Shown: piece by piece, positions 26,320 to 35,940 of the stretch | How positions within the stretch are numbered: the first letter of the stretch is position 1 | Layout: each line of letters starts with the position of its first letter | Assembly (NCBI GenBank): GCA_965200375.1 | Contig: OZ241353.1 | Span: forward strand, 496,001 to 560,000 | DNA length: 64,000 nucleotides | Direction: 5' to 3' | Source of the DNA: VXYL01 sp965200375 | Lineage (GTDB): Bacteria > Pseudomonadota > Gammaproteobacteria > Pseudomonadales > Azotimanducaceae | Notes under the pieces: generated by a model | What the model was told of the DNA's origin: nothing | Databases searched by the model: none | Seen by the model: only the letters and a program-made list of their open reading frames with translations | Translations under genes and position numbers: made by a program

Positions 26320-29300
26320 ATGCCAGTGACCTTCAACGCCCTGCTGATCGCCAACCGCGGCGAAATCGCCATCCGCATCGCCCGCGCTGCTGCGGACCTG
26401 GGCGTGCGCTCGGTTGCGGTGTACTCCGAAGACGACACGGCCAGCTTGCACGTCCGCGTCGCCGACGAAGCCCGCGCCCTGGACGGCGTCGGCGCTGCGG
26501 CCTACCTGGACGAAGCAGCGGTGGTCGAGGCTGCCAAGGCCGCTGGCTGCGACGCCATCCACCCGGGCTACGGGTTTCTTGCCGAACGCGCCAGCTTCGC
26601 CGGGCGCTGCGCCGAGGCCGGCATCGTTTTCATCGGTCCAAAGCAGGAACACCTCGCGTTGTTCGGCGACAAGGGCCGCGCCCGGGCCGCGGCCAGCGCT
26701 GCTGGCGTGCCGGTGCTCGCCGGCTTGGACCGGGCGGTATCCCTCGAGGAGGCGGAAGCGTTCTTCGCTTCGTTGCGGGACGGGCAGGGCGGCGCAGACG
26801 ATGCCGCCATGATCGTCAAGGCACTGGCCGGCGGCGGCGGCCGCGGCACTCGGGTGGTCGCGGAGGCCGCGGCAATCCAAGACGCCTACGCGCGTTGCCA
26901 ATCGGAGGCCAAGGCCGCGTTCGGCGTGCCGGACGTGTACGTGGAGCAGTTCCTGCCCCGGGCCCGCCATGTCGAGGTGCAGATTCTCGGCGACTGCCAG
27001 GGCGCCGTGGCGCACTTGGGCGAGCGCGAGTGCAGCGTGCAGCGCCGGTACCAGAAGGTGGTGGAGGTGGCGCCAGCGCCGGCACTTGCGGAGGAGGTCC
27101 GCGACGGCTTGATCGATGCCGCGATGCGGTTCGCCAGGCAGGAGGGCTACCAGAACCTCGGCACCTTCGAGTTTCTCGTGGATGCGTCTGCGGCTGCCGC
27201 CGGGGAGGGCCGGCAGCCGTTCGTGTTCATCGAAACCAACGCCCGCCTGCAAGTGGAGCACACGGTGACCGAGGAGGTGACCGGCGTCGACATCGTGCAG
27301 GCGCAGATCCGCCTGGCGGCCGGCACCACGCTTGCCGAACTCGGTCTGGACGCGCCGGACGCGGCCCGCCCCCGGGGCTTCGCCATCCAGGCACGGGTGA
27401 ACATGGAGACGATCGGCGAGGACGGCAGCGTACGGCCCGGCAGCGGCACGCTCCGCGCCTACGAAGCGCCGAACGGTCCTGGCGTGCGCACCGACGGCTT
27501 CGGCTACGCCGGTTACCAGACCAGCACGTCGTTCGACTCCCTGCTCGCGAAAGTGATCGCTCACACCCCGTCCACGGACTTCGCCGCGGCCATCGCTCGC
27601 GCCGACCGCGCCCTCTCCGAGTTCCGTTTGGAGGGCGTGGGAGCGAACATCCCGTTCCTGCGCAACGTGCTTCGCCACGAGGACTTCGCCGCCGGCCGGA
27701 TTCACACCCGATGGGTGGACGAGCACCTGGCGGAACTGGCGCCGCCGCCCGCCGACGCTCGGCAAAGGTTCGCAGCGACTCCGGCCAGTGCGGACGGCGA
27801 CGGCGGCGGCTTCGCCGGGGCTCGCGTGGACACCAGCGATCCGCTGGCGCTGTTCGACCACGATGCCAAGGTGAAGGCGGCTCAGGCGGCCACGGCGGCG
27901 GCGGAACCCAAGGCGGCAGGGCCGGCCGCGCCGGAGGGCGCCACCGGCGTGAGTTCGCCCATCCAAGGCACCATCGTCGCGCTCGCCGTGGCGCCCGGCG
28001 ACGAAGTGCGCGCCGGCCAGCAGGTGGCGGTGGTGGAAGCCATGAAGATGGAACACGTGATCGCGGCCCTGCACGACGGCATCGTGCGCGAAGTGACGAT
28101 GCGACAGGGCGACGTGGTGCGCGAGGGCTACCCCATCGTGTTCATCGAGGAAGCGGAGGTGACCGGCGGCGACACGGCGCAGACGGAGGCGCTGGACCCG
28201 GACCACATCCGCCCCGATCTGGCCCTCGTCTACGAACGCCATGCCTACGTCCTGGACGAGAACCGCCCGGAAGCCGTCGCCAAGCGCACCGCCCGCGGCT
28301 ACCGAATGCCCAGGGAGAACATCGCCCAGCTCATGGATCCCGGCTCCTTCAAGGAGTACTGGCCGCTCGTCGTCGCCCGCCAGCACCGCCGCCACGACAT
28401 GGAGACGCTGCGCAGGAACACGCCAGCGGACGGCCTGATCGCCGGCATCGGCACGGTGAACGCGGACTTCTTCGGCGAGGAAGCGGCGCGCACCATGCTG
28501 GTCCACTACGACTACACCGTGCTGGCCGGCACGCAAGGCGGACGCAACCACTACAAGCAGGATCGGATGTTCGAGCTGGCGCACCGCTTCGGCATCCCGC
28601 TCGTATTGTTCGGCGAAGGCGGCGGCGGCCGACCGGGCGACGACGGCAACGGCCCGGGCGTCGCCTTCGACACCCACACCTTCACCCGCTTCTCGCAGCT
28701 CTCGGGCCTCGTGCCGCTGGTGAGCGTGATCAACGGCCGCACCTTCGCCGGCAATACCGCGCTGGTGGCCTGCTGCGACGTGATCATCGCCACCGAACGC
28801 ACCACCGTGGCAATGGGCGGCCCGGCGATGATCGAAGGCGGCGGCCTCGGCATCTACACGCCGGAGGAAGTGGGCCCGATGTCCTTCCAGGTGCCGAACG
28901 GCGTGGTGGACATTCTCGCCAAGGACGAAGCGGACGCAGTGGAGGTGGCCAAGAAGTACCTCTCGTACTTCCAAGGGCGCGTTCGGGACTGGGAAGCCCA
29001 CGACCAGCGCCCGCTGCGCCATGTGGTGCCGGAGAACAGGCTGCGCCTGTACGACATGAAGGACATCGTCCACACCATCGCGGACGTGGGCTCGGTACTG
29101 GAGATCCGGGAGAAGTTCGGCATCGGCGTCGTCACTGCGTTCATTCGCGTGGAAGGCCGCCCGCTGGGCGTGATCGCCAACAATCCGCACCACCTGGCCG
29201 GCGCCATCGACTCCGACGGCGCCGACAAGGGGGCGCGTTTCATCCAGCTTTGCGACGCCTTCGACATTCCCGTGCTCAGCCTGATGGACTGCCCCGGCAT

Positions 29301-29763
29301 GATGGTGGGGCCGGACGTCGAGCGCACGGCCCTCGTGCGCCACTGCGTGCGCATGTTCAACGCCGGCGCCAACCTGACGGTGCCGCTCTTCGGCGTGGTG
29401 GTGCGCAAGGCATACGGGCTCGGCGTGCAGGCGATGTGCGGCGCGAGCTCGCTGGTGGGGTTCTTCACCGTGGCCTGGCCCACGGCGGAGTTCGCCGGCA
29501 TGAACATCGAGGGATCGGTGAAGCTCGGCTACCGCAAGGAGCTGGCGGCCATGGCAGACCCGGAACAGCGCCGCCTCGAGTTCGAGCGCCGCGTTGCCGG
29601 CGCCTACGAGGGCGCCAAGGCGATCAACGCCGGCGTCGGCGGCGGCCTCGACGACGTCATCGATCCCGCAGATACCCGCAGCTGGATCGCCAGCAGCCTG
29701 AAGCGCCTGCCGCCGAAGGCCGAGCGGGTGGGCAAGAAGTATCCGTACATCGACACTTGGTAG
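26320..29763 (+). CDS. Single-chain acyl-CoA carboxylase (biotin carboxylase-BCCP-carboxyltransferase fusion)
   Basis: 1147 residues. Residues 1-450 are biotin carboxylase (LLIANRGEIAIRIARAA, HPGYGFL, ATP-grasp loop KALAGGGGRGTR, IETNARLQVEHTVTEE). Residues about 540-615 are the biotin carrier with biotinylated Lys576 in EAMKMEH. Residues 640-1147 are a complete carboxyltransferase (GGRNHYKQDRM, SVINGRTFAGN, GAxxMxGxxSLVGFFTVAWPTAEF-like region, ending KKYPYIDTW). The order and length match the long-chain acyl-CoA carboxylase type described from mycobacteria. It likely carboxylates an acyl-CoA in lipid or branched-chain metabolism; substrate length cannot be read from sequence. Confidence 0.88.
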   Translation: MPVTFNALLIANRGEIAIRIARAAADLGVRSVAVYSEDDTASLHVRVADEARALDGVGAAAYLDEAAVVEAAKAAGCDAIHPGYGFLAERASFAGRCAEAGIVFIGPKQEHLALFGDKGRARAAASAAGVPVLAGLDRAVSLEEAEAFFASLRDGQGGADDAAMIVKALAGGGGRGTRVVAEAAAIQDAYARCQSEAKAAFGVPDVYVEQFLPRARHVEVQILGDCQGAVAHLGERECSVQRRYQKVVEVAPAPALAEEVRDGLIDAAMRFARQEGYQNLGTFEFLVDASAAAAGEGRQPFVFIETNARLQVEHTVTEEVTGVDIVQAQIRLAAGTTLAELGLDAPDAARPRGFAIQARVNMETIGEDGSVRPGSGTLRAYEAPNGPGVRTDGFGYAGYQTSTSFDSLLAKVIAHTPSTDFAAAIARADRALSEFRLEGVGANIPFLRNVLRHEDFAAGRIHTRWVDEHLAELAPPPADARQRFAATPASADGDGGGFAGARVDTSDPLALFDHDAKVKAAQAATAAAEPKAAGPAAPEGATGVSSPIQGTIVALAVAPGDEVRAGQQVAVVEAMKMEHVIAALHDGIVREVTMRQGDVVREGYPIVFIEEAEVTGGDTAQTEALDPDHIRPDLALVYERHAYVLDENRPEAVAKRTARGYRMPRENIAQLMDPGSFKEYWPLVVARQHRRHDMETLRRNTPADGLIAGIGTVNADFFGEEAARTMLVHYDYTVLAGTQGGRNHYKQDRMFELAHRFGIPLVLFGEGGGGRPGDDGNGPGVAFDTHTFTRFSQLSGLVPLVSVINGRTFAGNTALVACCDVIIATERTTVAMGGPAMIEGGGLGIYTPEEVGPMSFQVPNGVVDILAKDEADAVEVAKKYLSYFQGRVRDWEAHDQRPLRHVVPENRLRLYDMKDIVHTIADVGSVLEIREKFGIGVVTAFIRVEGRPLGVIANNPHHLAGAIDSDGADKGARFIQLCDAFDIPVLSLMDCPGMMVGPDVERTALVRHCVRMFNAGANLTVPLFGVVVRKAYGLGVQAMCGASSLVGFFTVAWPTAEFAGMNIEGSVKLGYRKELAAMADPEQRRLEFERRVAGAYEGAKAINAGVGGGLDDVIDPADTRSWIASSLKRLPPKAERVGKKYPYIDTW

Positions 29764-29846
29764 GGGCTCGAGCAGGGAGTGCGGGCGACTGCCAGTGGTG
29801 CCGGCCGGCCATGCGCTTGCCGATTGCGGAAGCGTTGCTGTGGCGG

Positions 29847-30854
29847 TCAGGCTCCGCCGAGCAGGGACAGAAAGTCCGTCTCGCTTCGGCAGGCGAAGGC
29901 GGCGGCAGCGACTTGCGCTGGCGTGAGCGCCGCGAGTTGGCGCGTGGCCTCGGGGCCGACGAGAAAGCCTGTCGAGCAGGCGATGCCGCGCTCCGCAAGG
30001 ACTTGGCGCACCGTGGCGACGCGCTCTTCGGTCCGGCCTTCTTCCCGCACTTCCTGCAGCAGGCCCTGCAGGAGCGGATCGCCGGTGGGCCGCGTCCCCT
30101 CCTGGCGGCCCAGAGCACGGCCCACCCGGGCGAGTGCCGTCCAGGTCGCCGCAGAGCGCTTGGGCTCGTTCAGCGCCAAGTGGATCTCCTTGGCGGTCCA
30201 GTCCGGGAGCGCCTGGCTGGCGCTCGCCTCCAGATAGCGGCCCGTCTCGGTGTCCAGCACGTGGATCGTCAGCCCGGGACGGCGGCGGGAGCGGCGCTCC
30301 TGCCACGGTTCCGGCACTTCCACCCACACCTCCGGGAAGCGCCAGCGTTCGTATTCGTCGAGCTTCCTGGCGCGAACGTCCGTGGTGTGGTCCACCTCCA
30401 GCACCACGTCCGGAGGCGCCGCGCTGCCGAGAACCACCGGCGGCAGGCGCATGGCGCGGCCGCCGGCTGCGTCCAAGTACACCGTCTGGTCCGCCTCCAT
30501 CGCCCGGATGTGCCGGCCGTTCGCCCCGCGTTCGTAGAAGGTCGTGTTGCCGCAGCACAGAATCGCTGCGCCCCGAGCGTCCGCGATGCGGTCCAGCAGT
30601 GCCGCAAGGCGTTGGGCAGGCACCTCGTGGACGGGCAGCACCGGCTCGCACACCATCCAGGCGACGCCTTCCTCGGCGTCCCAGTACTCGATTCGCGGGC
30701 CGTCGCCCTCGGCGACCTCCGCCGCGCTCATGGGCACCGCTCTGCAGCCGGGGAAGCCAGCCTCCGTGCCGGATCGACGACGACGGCCGGACCGCCCCGC
30801 GGGGCGGGCGCGTTGCCGGGGCCCGGCGTCGTAGCTGGCGCGTGGTTCGCTCAT
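29847..30854 (-). CDS. Uma2-family (DUF820) putative endonuclease
   Basis: 335 residues. The core PD-(D/E)XK pattern is visible: PDVVLEVDHTTD, then KLDEYERWRFPEVWVEVPE, about residues 160-200. An extra C-terminal helical part (EEVREEGRTEERVATVRQVLAERGI) is common in the family. Uma2 proteins are abundant in cyanobacteria and other environmental bacteria; most have no proven function. Start ATG at 30854; the N-terminal 50 residues are basic and probably disordered. A 16-base palindrome lies about 59 bases upstream. Confidence 0.72.
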   Translation of the reverse strand: MSEPRASYDAGPRQRARPAGRSGRRRRSGTEAGFPGCRAVPMSAAEVAEGDGPRIEYWDAEEGVAWMVCEPVLPVHEVPAQRLAALLDRIADARGAAILCCGNTTFYERGANGRHIRAMEADQTVYLDAAGGRAMRLPPVVLGSAAPPDVVLEVDHTTDVRARKLDEYERWRFPEVWVEVPEPWQERRSRRRPGLTIHVLDTETGRYLEASASQALPDWTAKEIHLALNEPKRSAATWTALARVGRALGRQEGTRPTGDPLLQGLLQEVREEGRTEERVATVRQVLAERGIACSTGFLVGPEATRQLAALTPAQVAAAAFACRSETDFLSLLGGA

Positions 30855-30912
30855 GGGATCAGCGTAGCCCGTCGGCCGGCCGCTCGCAAGCATTTTTCTT
30901 GCAAATCAATAT

Positions 30913-30928
30913 CGTACACAAGTGTACG
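30913..30928. promoter_or_regulatory. Palindromic operator-like site, core CGTACAC-N2-GTGTACG
   Basis: A perfect 7-2-7 inverted repeat between the divergent Uma2 and rubredoxin genes. The same core occurs inside a longer palindrome at 44926-44945. Spacing is typical for a TetR- or GntR-type dimer; the regulator is unknown. Confidence 0.5.
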
Positions 30929-31103
30929 AGTCTGCCGACCGGCTGGCTGGCGGGGACACAGAGGGGACCTAGAGGCGGCAGGCAGCACCCCAAGCAGCGA
31001 GAAGTTGGCGTTGTACCATTGGCCGATGCTGGCGCGACGCAAACGGCTTGGCAGCACCGGACGGCGAACCTCCTCGGACCGGCCCGTGAGCTAAGGACGG
31101 TCG

Positions 31104-31271
31104 GTGAAGAAGTGGCAGTGCATCGTCTGCGGCTGGATCTACGACGAAGCCGAGGGCTGCGAAGAGGAGGGCATTCCGCCGGGTACGCGCTGGGAGGACG
31201 TGCCGGACGACTTCGTGTGCCCGGAGTGCGGCGTAGGCAAGGAGGATTTCGAGATGATCGAGATCGGCTAG
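31104..31271 (+). CDS. Rubredoxin
   Basis: 55 residues beginning KKWQCIVCGWIYDEAEG, with the second pair as FVCPECGVGKEDF; the four Cys bind one iron. Typical rubredoxin length and spacing. GTG start at 31104 with a weak AAGGA at 31093-31097. Rubredoxin carries single electrons, often to alkane hydroxylases or in oxidative stress responses; no such partner lies next to it. Confidence 0.93.
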   Translation: MKKWQCIVCGWIYDEAEGCEEEGIPPGTRWEDVPDDFVCPECGVGKEDFEMIEIG

Positions 31272-31361
31272 CCCAAGTACGAACAGCCCGTCCGGAGCGG
31301 CGGGCCCACACCGGCGCCAATGGCGAACCGGGACCATCACGGGGAGAGCGAAGGGGGACCA

Positions 31362-32684
31362 ATGAACGCAACGACGCAGAACACCTGGGCGCGAGTGGCG
31401 GGGCTGCCGCTGCACTGGCAGATCGCCATCGCCCTGGGGCTGGCCGTCCTCGTGGCCTGGCCGAGCAGCCCGGAGACCACTCTCGCCGGCGTGGCGCTGG
31501 TGGACGTGCTGGATTTCTTCGGCGGCCTGTTCCTGAGCGCCTTGAAGATGGTGGTGGTGCCGCTGATCGTCTCCTCGATCATCGTCGGCGTGCGCAACAT
31601 GGCCGGGCAGGACAGCTTCGGCCGGGTCGGCGCCAAGACGGTGGGCTTCTACCTCGTCACCGGCGTCGCCGCGGTCACGACGGGCCTGATCCTCGTCAAC
31701 CTCTTCGCTCCGGGCAGCAGCGAGTCGGCGCAAGCGCTGCGCAACGCGCTGCCGGATGCCGAGCTGGTGATGAGCCGCGTGGAAGGGCGGGGCACGGGCG
31801 ATCTGGTCGAGGTGATCTCCCGCGCCATCCCGTCGAACGTGGTCGAGGCGGCCGCCAATACGGACCTCCTGGCGCTCATTTTCGTGAGCGTGGTGTTCGG
31901 CTACTTCATGTCGCGGCTGCGCGGCGCGCCGGCAGACGCCCTGGAGAGCTTCTGGGTCGGCGTCCACGACGTGATGGTGGCCATCACGATGTGGGTGATG
32001 CGGTTCGCGCCCATCGGCGTGTTCGCGCTGGTCGCCAAGACGCTGATGGTGGCGGGCCTCGGCAGCCTCGGGGCGCTGGCGTGGTTCTTCTTCACCGTGC
32101 TCGGGGCGCTGGCGGTGCATTTCTTCCTGACGCTGCCGCTCTTGCAGCACTTCGTCGGCGGCATCCGCCCCTACGCCTACTACGGACGCATCCTGCCGGC
32201 GCAGCTCACGGCGTTCTCCACCTCCTCTTCGTCCGCCACTCTGCCGGTCACCTTGAACTGCGCGGAACAGGCCGGCATCTCGAAGAAGACCACGGGCTTC
32301 GTGCTGCCCCTGGGTGCCACGGTGAACATGGACGGCACGGCGCTGTACGAGTGCGTGGTGGTGATCTTCATCGCGCAGATATACGGCATAGACCTCGGCC
32401 TCGGCGGCCAGATCACGGTGGTGACGCTGGCTCTGCTCACCTCCATCGGCGTGGCCGGCATTCCCTCGGCGAGCCTGGTGGCCATCGCCCTCATCCTGCC
32501 AGCCGTGGGGCTGCCGGTGGAGGGCCTGGCGGTGGTGCTGGTGGTGGACCGGCTGCTCGACATGTGCCGCACCTCCGTGAACGTCACCAGCGACCTGACG
32601 GTGACCGCTCTGGTAGCCGCCGGCGAAGGAGAGGAACTGCCGGTGTCTCGCGGCGGGCCACGGGAGAGCGCCGCTTCCGCCTAG
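31362..32684 (+). CDS. Dicarboxylate/amino-acid:cation symporter (DAACS family)
   Basis: 440 residues, about eight membrane helices and two re-entrant loops. Family hallmarks are the Ser-rich FSTSSSSATLPVTL, TGFVLPLGATVNMDGTALYE, GIPSASLVAIALIL and the C-terminal DRLLDMCRTSVNVTSD. It imports glutamate, aspartate or C4-dicarboxylates with sodium or protons. Start ATG 31362 follows a GAAGGGGG ribosome site; an earlier ATG at 31320 would add 14 polar residues. Substrate cannot be chosen among GltP, DctA and related types. Confidence 0.88.
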   Translation: MNATTQNTWARVAGLPLHWQIAIALGLAVLVAWPSSPETTLAGVALVDVLDFFGGLFLSALKMVVVPLIVSSIIVGVRNMAGQDSFGRVGAKTVGFYLVTGVAAVTTGLILVNLFAPGSSESAQALRNALPDAELVMSRVEGRGTGDLVEVISRAIPSNVVEAAANTDLLALIFVSVVFGYFMSRLRGAPADALESFWVGVHDVMVAITMWVMRFAPIGVFALVAKTLMVAGLGSLGALAWFFFTVLGALAVHFFLTLPLLQHFVGGIRPYAYYGRILPAQLTAFSTSSSSATLPVTLNCAEQAGISKKTTGFVLPLGATVNMDGTALYECVVVIFIAQIYGIDLGLGGQITVVTLALLTSIGVAGIPSASLVAIALILPAVGLPVEGLAVVLVVDRLLDMCRTSVNVTSDLTVTALVAAGEGEELPVSRGGPRESAASA

Positions 32685-32711
32685 CGGCCCGGCGTCCTGC
32701 GGGGCCGCGCG

Positions 32712-33590
32712 ATGCCCGCGGCGGCCATCGCGCTTCGCCGCCGCGGCAGCGTCTACTGGCGTCTGGCGCGCCTGGACCGGCCCGTGGGCACGCTGCTGCT
32801 GCTGTGGCCCACCCTGGCGGCATTGTGGATGGCGGCTGGCGGAGTACCGCCGGCGGGCGTGCTGGCGGCGTTCGTGGCCGGTACGTTGCTGGCGCGCTCC
32901 GCGGGATGCGTCGTCAACGACATCGCCGATCGGAAAGTGGACGGCCATGTGCGCCGTACGCGGCTGAGGCCCTTGGCCACCGGCGAGGCATCGCTGCGGG
33001 AGGCGCTGGCCCTGGCGGCAGCGCTGGCAGCAGGCGCCGTTGCCGTGGCGCTGGCGCTGCGGCCGCTGGTTTGGCTGCTCGCCGTCGCCGGCGCCGCCGT
33101 GGCAGCGGCCTATCCGTTCCTCAAGCGCTGGACGCACTTTCCCCAGGCCGCCTTGGGGGTGGCCTTCAGCTGGGGCATTCCGATGGCCTTTGCCGCGGTG
33201 CTCGGCGAAGTGCCGGCCACGGCTTGGCTGTACTTCGCCGCCAGCGCGTGCTGGATCGTCGCCTACGACACTCTCTATGCGATGGTGGACCGGGAGGACG
33301 ACGTGCGAGTCGGCGTGAAGTCCGCCGCCATCGCCTTCGGCCGCGGCGATCGCGCCGCGGTCGGCATCTTGCAGCTGGCAGCCCTCGGCCTGCTCGCCGC
33401 GCTTGGCGCCGCGCTCGATCTGCGCCATGCCTACTTCGCCGGTTTGGCGGCGGTTGCCGGCCTCTTCGCCTATCAGCAGTGGCTCATTCGCAGCCGGCTT
33501 CCGGGGGCCTGCTTCCGGGCCTTCGGCAACAACGTCTGGGTGGGCCTCGCGCTGTTTGCCGGCACCGCCTTCGACTACGCCTGGGCGTGA
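32712..33590 (+). CDS. ubiA: 4-hydroxybenzoate polyprenyltransferase
   Basis: 292 residues, about eight membrane helices. The first Asp motif is NDIADRKVDGHVRRTRLRPLATG at about residues 75-97 and the second is YDTLYAMVDREDD at about 188-200; both bind the prenyl diphosphate through magnesium. Attaches the polyprenyl tail to 4-hydroxybenzoate in ubiquinone synthesis. It overlaps the following TRAP gene by four bases. Confidence 0.92.
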   Translation: MPAAAIALRRRGSVYWRLARLDRPVGTLLLLWPTLAALWMAAGGVPPAGVLAAFVAGTLLARSAGCVVNDIADRKVDGHVRRTRLRPLATGEASLREALALAAALAAGAVAVALALRPLVWLLAVAGAAVAAAYPFLKRWTHFPQAALGVAFSWGIPMAFAAVLGEVPATAWLYFAASACWIVAYDTLYAMVDREDDVRVGVKSAAIAFGRGDRAAVGILQLAALGLLAALGAALDLRHAYFAGLAAVAGLFAYQQWLIRSRLPGACFRAFGNNVWVGLALFAGTAFDYAWA

Positions 33591-34144
33591 GCGCCAACCA
33601 GGCTGTTGACGCCGGCGGGCTCGTCGACCGCGCGATAGACGGCATCGGCCGCGCCGCGGCGTGGCTGACTCTCGGGATGGCGGCCACCACGTGCATCGTG
33701 GTGGCGTTGCGCTACCTGCTGGACGCCGGCGCCATCTGGCTGCAGGAGAGCGTCGTCTACATGCATGCCGCGGCGCTCCTGCTGGGACTTTCCTACGCCC
33801 TGCGCCACGATGCCCATGTGCGCGTGGACGTGCTCTACGCGCGATTCTCGGCGCGAACGCGGGCGCTGGTGGACTGCCTCGGCGCCACGGCGCTGCTGAT
33901 GCCCGTGGCGGCAACCATGGTCGCCACGAGCTACGACTACGTCTTCGACTCCTGGCGGGTTCTCGAAGGTTCGCCGGAAGTCGGCGGGCTGCCGGCGGTG
34001 TTCCTGCTGAAGACGCTGCTGCCGGTCTCGGCGGTGCTGCTGTTCGTCCAGGCCGCTGCCACCGCGCTTCGGAACTGGCGGCGGCTGCGGGTCGGCGTGG
34101 GTCCCGGCGCCAGTGGCAGCGGCCGGTCAAGCCCCAGCGGCTAG
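33587..34144 (+). CDS. TRAP transporter small permease (DctQ type)
   Basis: 185 residues with four membrane helices and the DctQ signature region WLQESVVYMHAAALLLGLSYALRHDAHVRVDVLY. GTG start at 33587 overlaps the ubiA stop (GTGA). Works with the large permease encoded next; together they import an organic acid delivered by a periplasmic binding protein, which is not encoded nearby. Confidence 0.85.
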   Translation: MSANQAVDAGGLVDRAIDGIGRAAAWLTLGMAATTCIVVALRYLLDAGAIWLQESVVYMHAAALLLGLSYALRHDAHVRVDVLYARFSARTRALVDCLGATALLMPVAATMVATSYDYVFDSWRVLEGSPEVGGLPAVFLLKTLLPVSAVLLFVQAAATALRNWRRLRVGVGPGASGSGRSSPSG

Positions 34145-34164
34145 AGAAAGATCCATGGTCGGAA

Positions 34165-35538
34165 GTGCTTGAGCTGCTGCCGCTGGCGCTGTTCGGGGCG
34201 GTGGTCCTGGGCCTCGTGGCCGGCTACGCCGTGGCGCCGACGCTGGCTGGCGTGGCGCTGCTGTTCGCCTTCGGCGGCGCGGCGTTCGGCGTCTTCGACC
34301 TGCGGGACCTGGGGTTCCTGCCGAACCGCCTGTTCGGCATCGTCACCAATCCAACCCTGGTGGCGGTGCCGCTGTTCGTGCTGATGGGCGTCACCTTGGA
34401 GCGCTCGCGCATCGCGGAAGGGCTGCTGGCGAGCCTGGCGGCGCTGCTGGGCGGCGTGCGCGGCGGCCTGGGGCTGGCGGTGACCGCGGTGGGCATGCTG
34501 CTGGCGGCCAGCACCGGCATCGTCGGCGCCACGGTGGTGACGATGGGCCTTCTGGCGCTGCCCACCATGCTGCGCCAGGGCTACGACCCGAAGCTCGCCG
34601 CCGGCGCCATCTGCGCCACCGGCACGCTGGGGCAGATCATCCCCCCGTCCATCGCCCTGGTGCTGCTCGGCGACGTGCTGTCGAGCGCCTACCAGCAGGC
34701 GCAGCTGGCCCAGGGGGTGTTCTCGCCGCGCACGGTTTCGGTGGGGGATCTGTTCGCCGGCGCGCTGCTGCCGGGCGTGGCGCTGGTGGGGCTGTACCTG
34801 GCCTACATCGCCGTCGCCGCCGCGCTGCGCCCGGAACGCGCACCGGCGCGGCGCGAAGCCGCGGACGGGACTCCCCTCGAGATCGCGCCCCTGCTGCGCA
34901 GCCTGGCGCCGCCGCTGGCGCTGATCGCTCTGGTGCTCGGTTCCATTCTGGCTGGCTACGCTACGCCGACGGAGGCCGCCGGCGTGGGCGCTGGCGGCGC
35001 CCTGCTGCTGGCGGCCGGCCGCCGGGCTCTGAACCTGGGCGGGCTGCGGGAGATATGCACCGCGACGCTGAAGACCACCAGCATGGTGTTCTTCATCCTC
35101 ATCGGCGCCTCCGTGTTCTCGCTGGTGTTTCGCGGCTACGGCGGCGACGAACTGGTGCGGGACCTGTTCGACGCCATGCCCGGCGGCGTCTGGGGCGCCA
35201 CCGCCATCGTGATGCTGGTGGTGTTCTGCCTGGGCTTCATCCTCGACTTCATAGAGATCACCTACGTCGTGGTGCCCATCGTCGCGCCGCTGCTGCTGGC
35301 GATGGGGCTGGACCCGGTCTGGCTCGGCGTCCTTCTCGCCGTGAACCTGCAAACGTCGTTCCTGACGCCGCCGTTCGGCTTCGCCCTGTTCTACCTGCGC
35401 GGCGTCGCGCCGCCGCAAGTGGCCACCGTGGACGTCTATCGCGGCGTGCTGCCGTTCGTGGGCCTGCAGGTGCTGCTGATGGCGGTGCTGGTCGCGGCGC
35501 CGCAGCTGGCGACCTGGCTGCCGGACGTTCTCTATTGA
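34165..35538 (+). CDS. TRAP transporter large permease (DctM type)
   Basis: 457 residues from GTG 34165, about twelve membrane helices. DctM motifs include PLFVLMGVTLERSRIAEGLL, GATVVTMGLLALPTML, CATGTLGQIIPPSI and the final LQTSFLTPPFGFALFYLRG. It is the main translocation subunit. The start is uncertain; the frame is open upstream and the ribosome site (GGAA) is weak. Confidence 0.87.
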   Translation: MLELLPLALFGAVVLGLVAGYAVAPTLAGVALLFAFGGAAFGVFDLRDLGFLPNRLFGIVTNPTLVAVPLFVLMGVTLERSRIAEGLLASLAALLGGVRGGLGLAVTAVGMLLAASTGIVGATVVTMGLLALPTMLRQGYDPKLAAGAICATGTLGQIIPPSIALVLLGDVLSSAYQQAQLAQGVFSPRTVSVGDLFAGALLPGVALVGLYLAYIAVAAALRPERAPARREAADGTPLEIAPLLRSLAPPLALIALVLGSILAGYATPTEAAGVGAGGALLLAAGRRALNLGGLREICTATLKTTSMVFFILIGASVFSLVFRGYGGDELVRDLFDAMPGGVWGATAIVMLVVFCLGFILDFIEITYVVVPIVAPLLLAMGLDPVWLGVLLAVNLQTSFLTPPFGFALFYLRGVAPPQVATVDVYRGVLPFVGLQVLLMAVLVAAPQLATWLPDVLY

Positions 35539-35595
35539 CGTGCGGTGTAGACTCTCGGCTGTTCCGACACCAACAAGAATCAAGAGGAGCACGAC

Positions 35596-35940
35596 ATGGA
35601 AGAGTGGCAGTGGTTGACGACCCCTCTGGCGGCGCTGGCAGCGGTGTTCGTCACCTGGTACCTGGGCAAGCAGAACCTCAGCAACGCCCGCAGCGACTTC
35701 GAGCGCGAAGCCGCCAAACGAGGCCAGGAGGAGGGCTACTTTCGCGGCATGGTCACCGAACGGCTCGCGACCCTCTCGGAAGGCCAGCGCCAGCTGCGCG
35801 AGGAACTGCGCCAGGTCCGCGACGGGCTGCAGGAGGTGCGCGGCGAGCTGGGCGAGGTGCGCGGCGAGCTGGGCGAGGTGCGCGGCGAGCTGAGGACGGT
35901 TGGCAGCCGCGTGACGGCGCTTGAGGCCAGCTCGGCCTAG
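35596..35940 (+). CDS. Membrane-anchored coiled-coil protein with heptad repeats
   Basis: 114 residues: one N-terminal hydrophobic helix (about residues 6-24) and a long coiled coil (about 30-108). Its centre is built from seven-residue units GEVRGEL repeated in tandem. No enzyme motif; similar small proteins of unknown function are common. The start ATG at 35596 follows GAGGAG, a strong ribosome site. Confidence 0.65.
   Translation: MEEWQWLTTPLAALAAVFVTWYLGKQNLSNARSDFEREAAKRGQEEGYFRGMVTERLATLSEGQRQLREELRQVRDGLQEVRGELGEVRGELGEVRGELRTVGSRVTALEASSA
35833..35892 (+). repeat. 21-bp tandem repeat inside the coiled-coil gene
   Basis: Almost three exact copies of a 21-base unit (starts at 35833, 35854 and 35875), each adding one heptad, so changes in copy number would keep the frame and only change coil length. 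Confidence 0.85.

Noticed and set aside
35833..35892. Possible CRISPR-like array
   Set aside because: The repeats are directly adjacent without spacers and encode heptads of a coiled coil.
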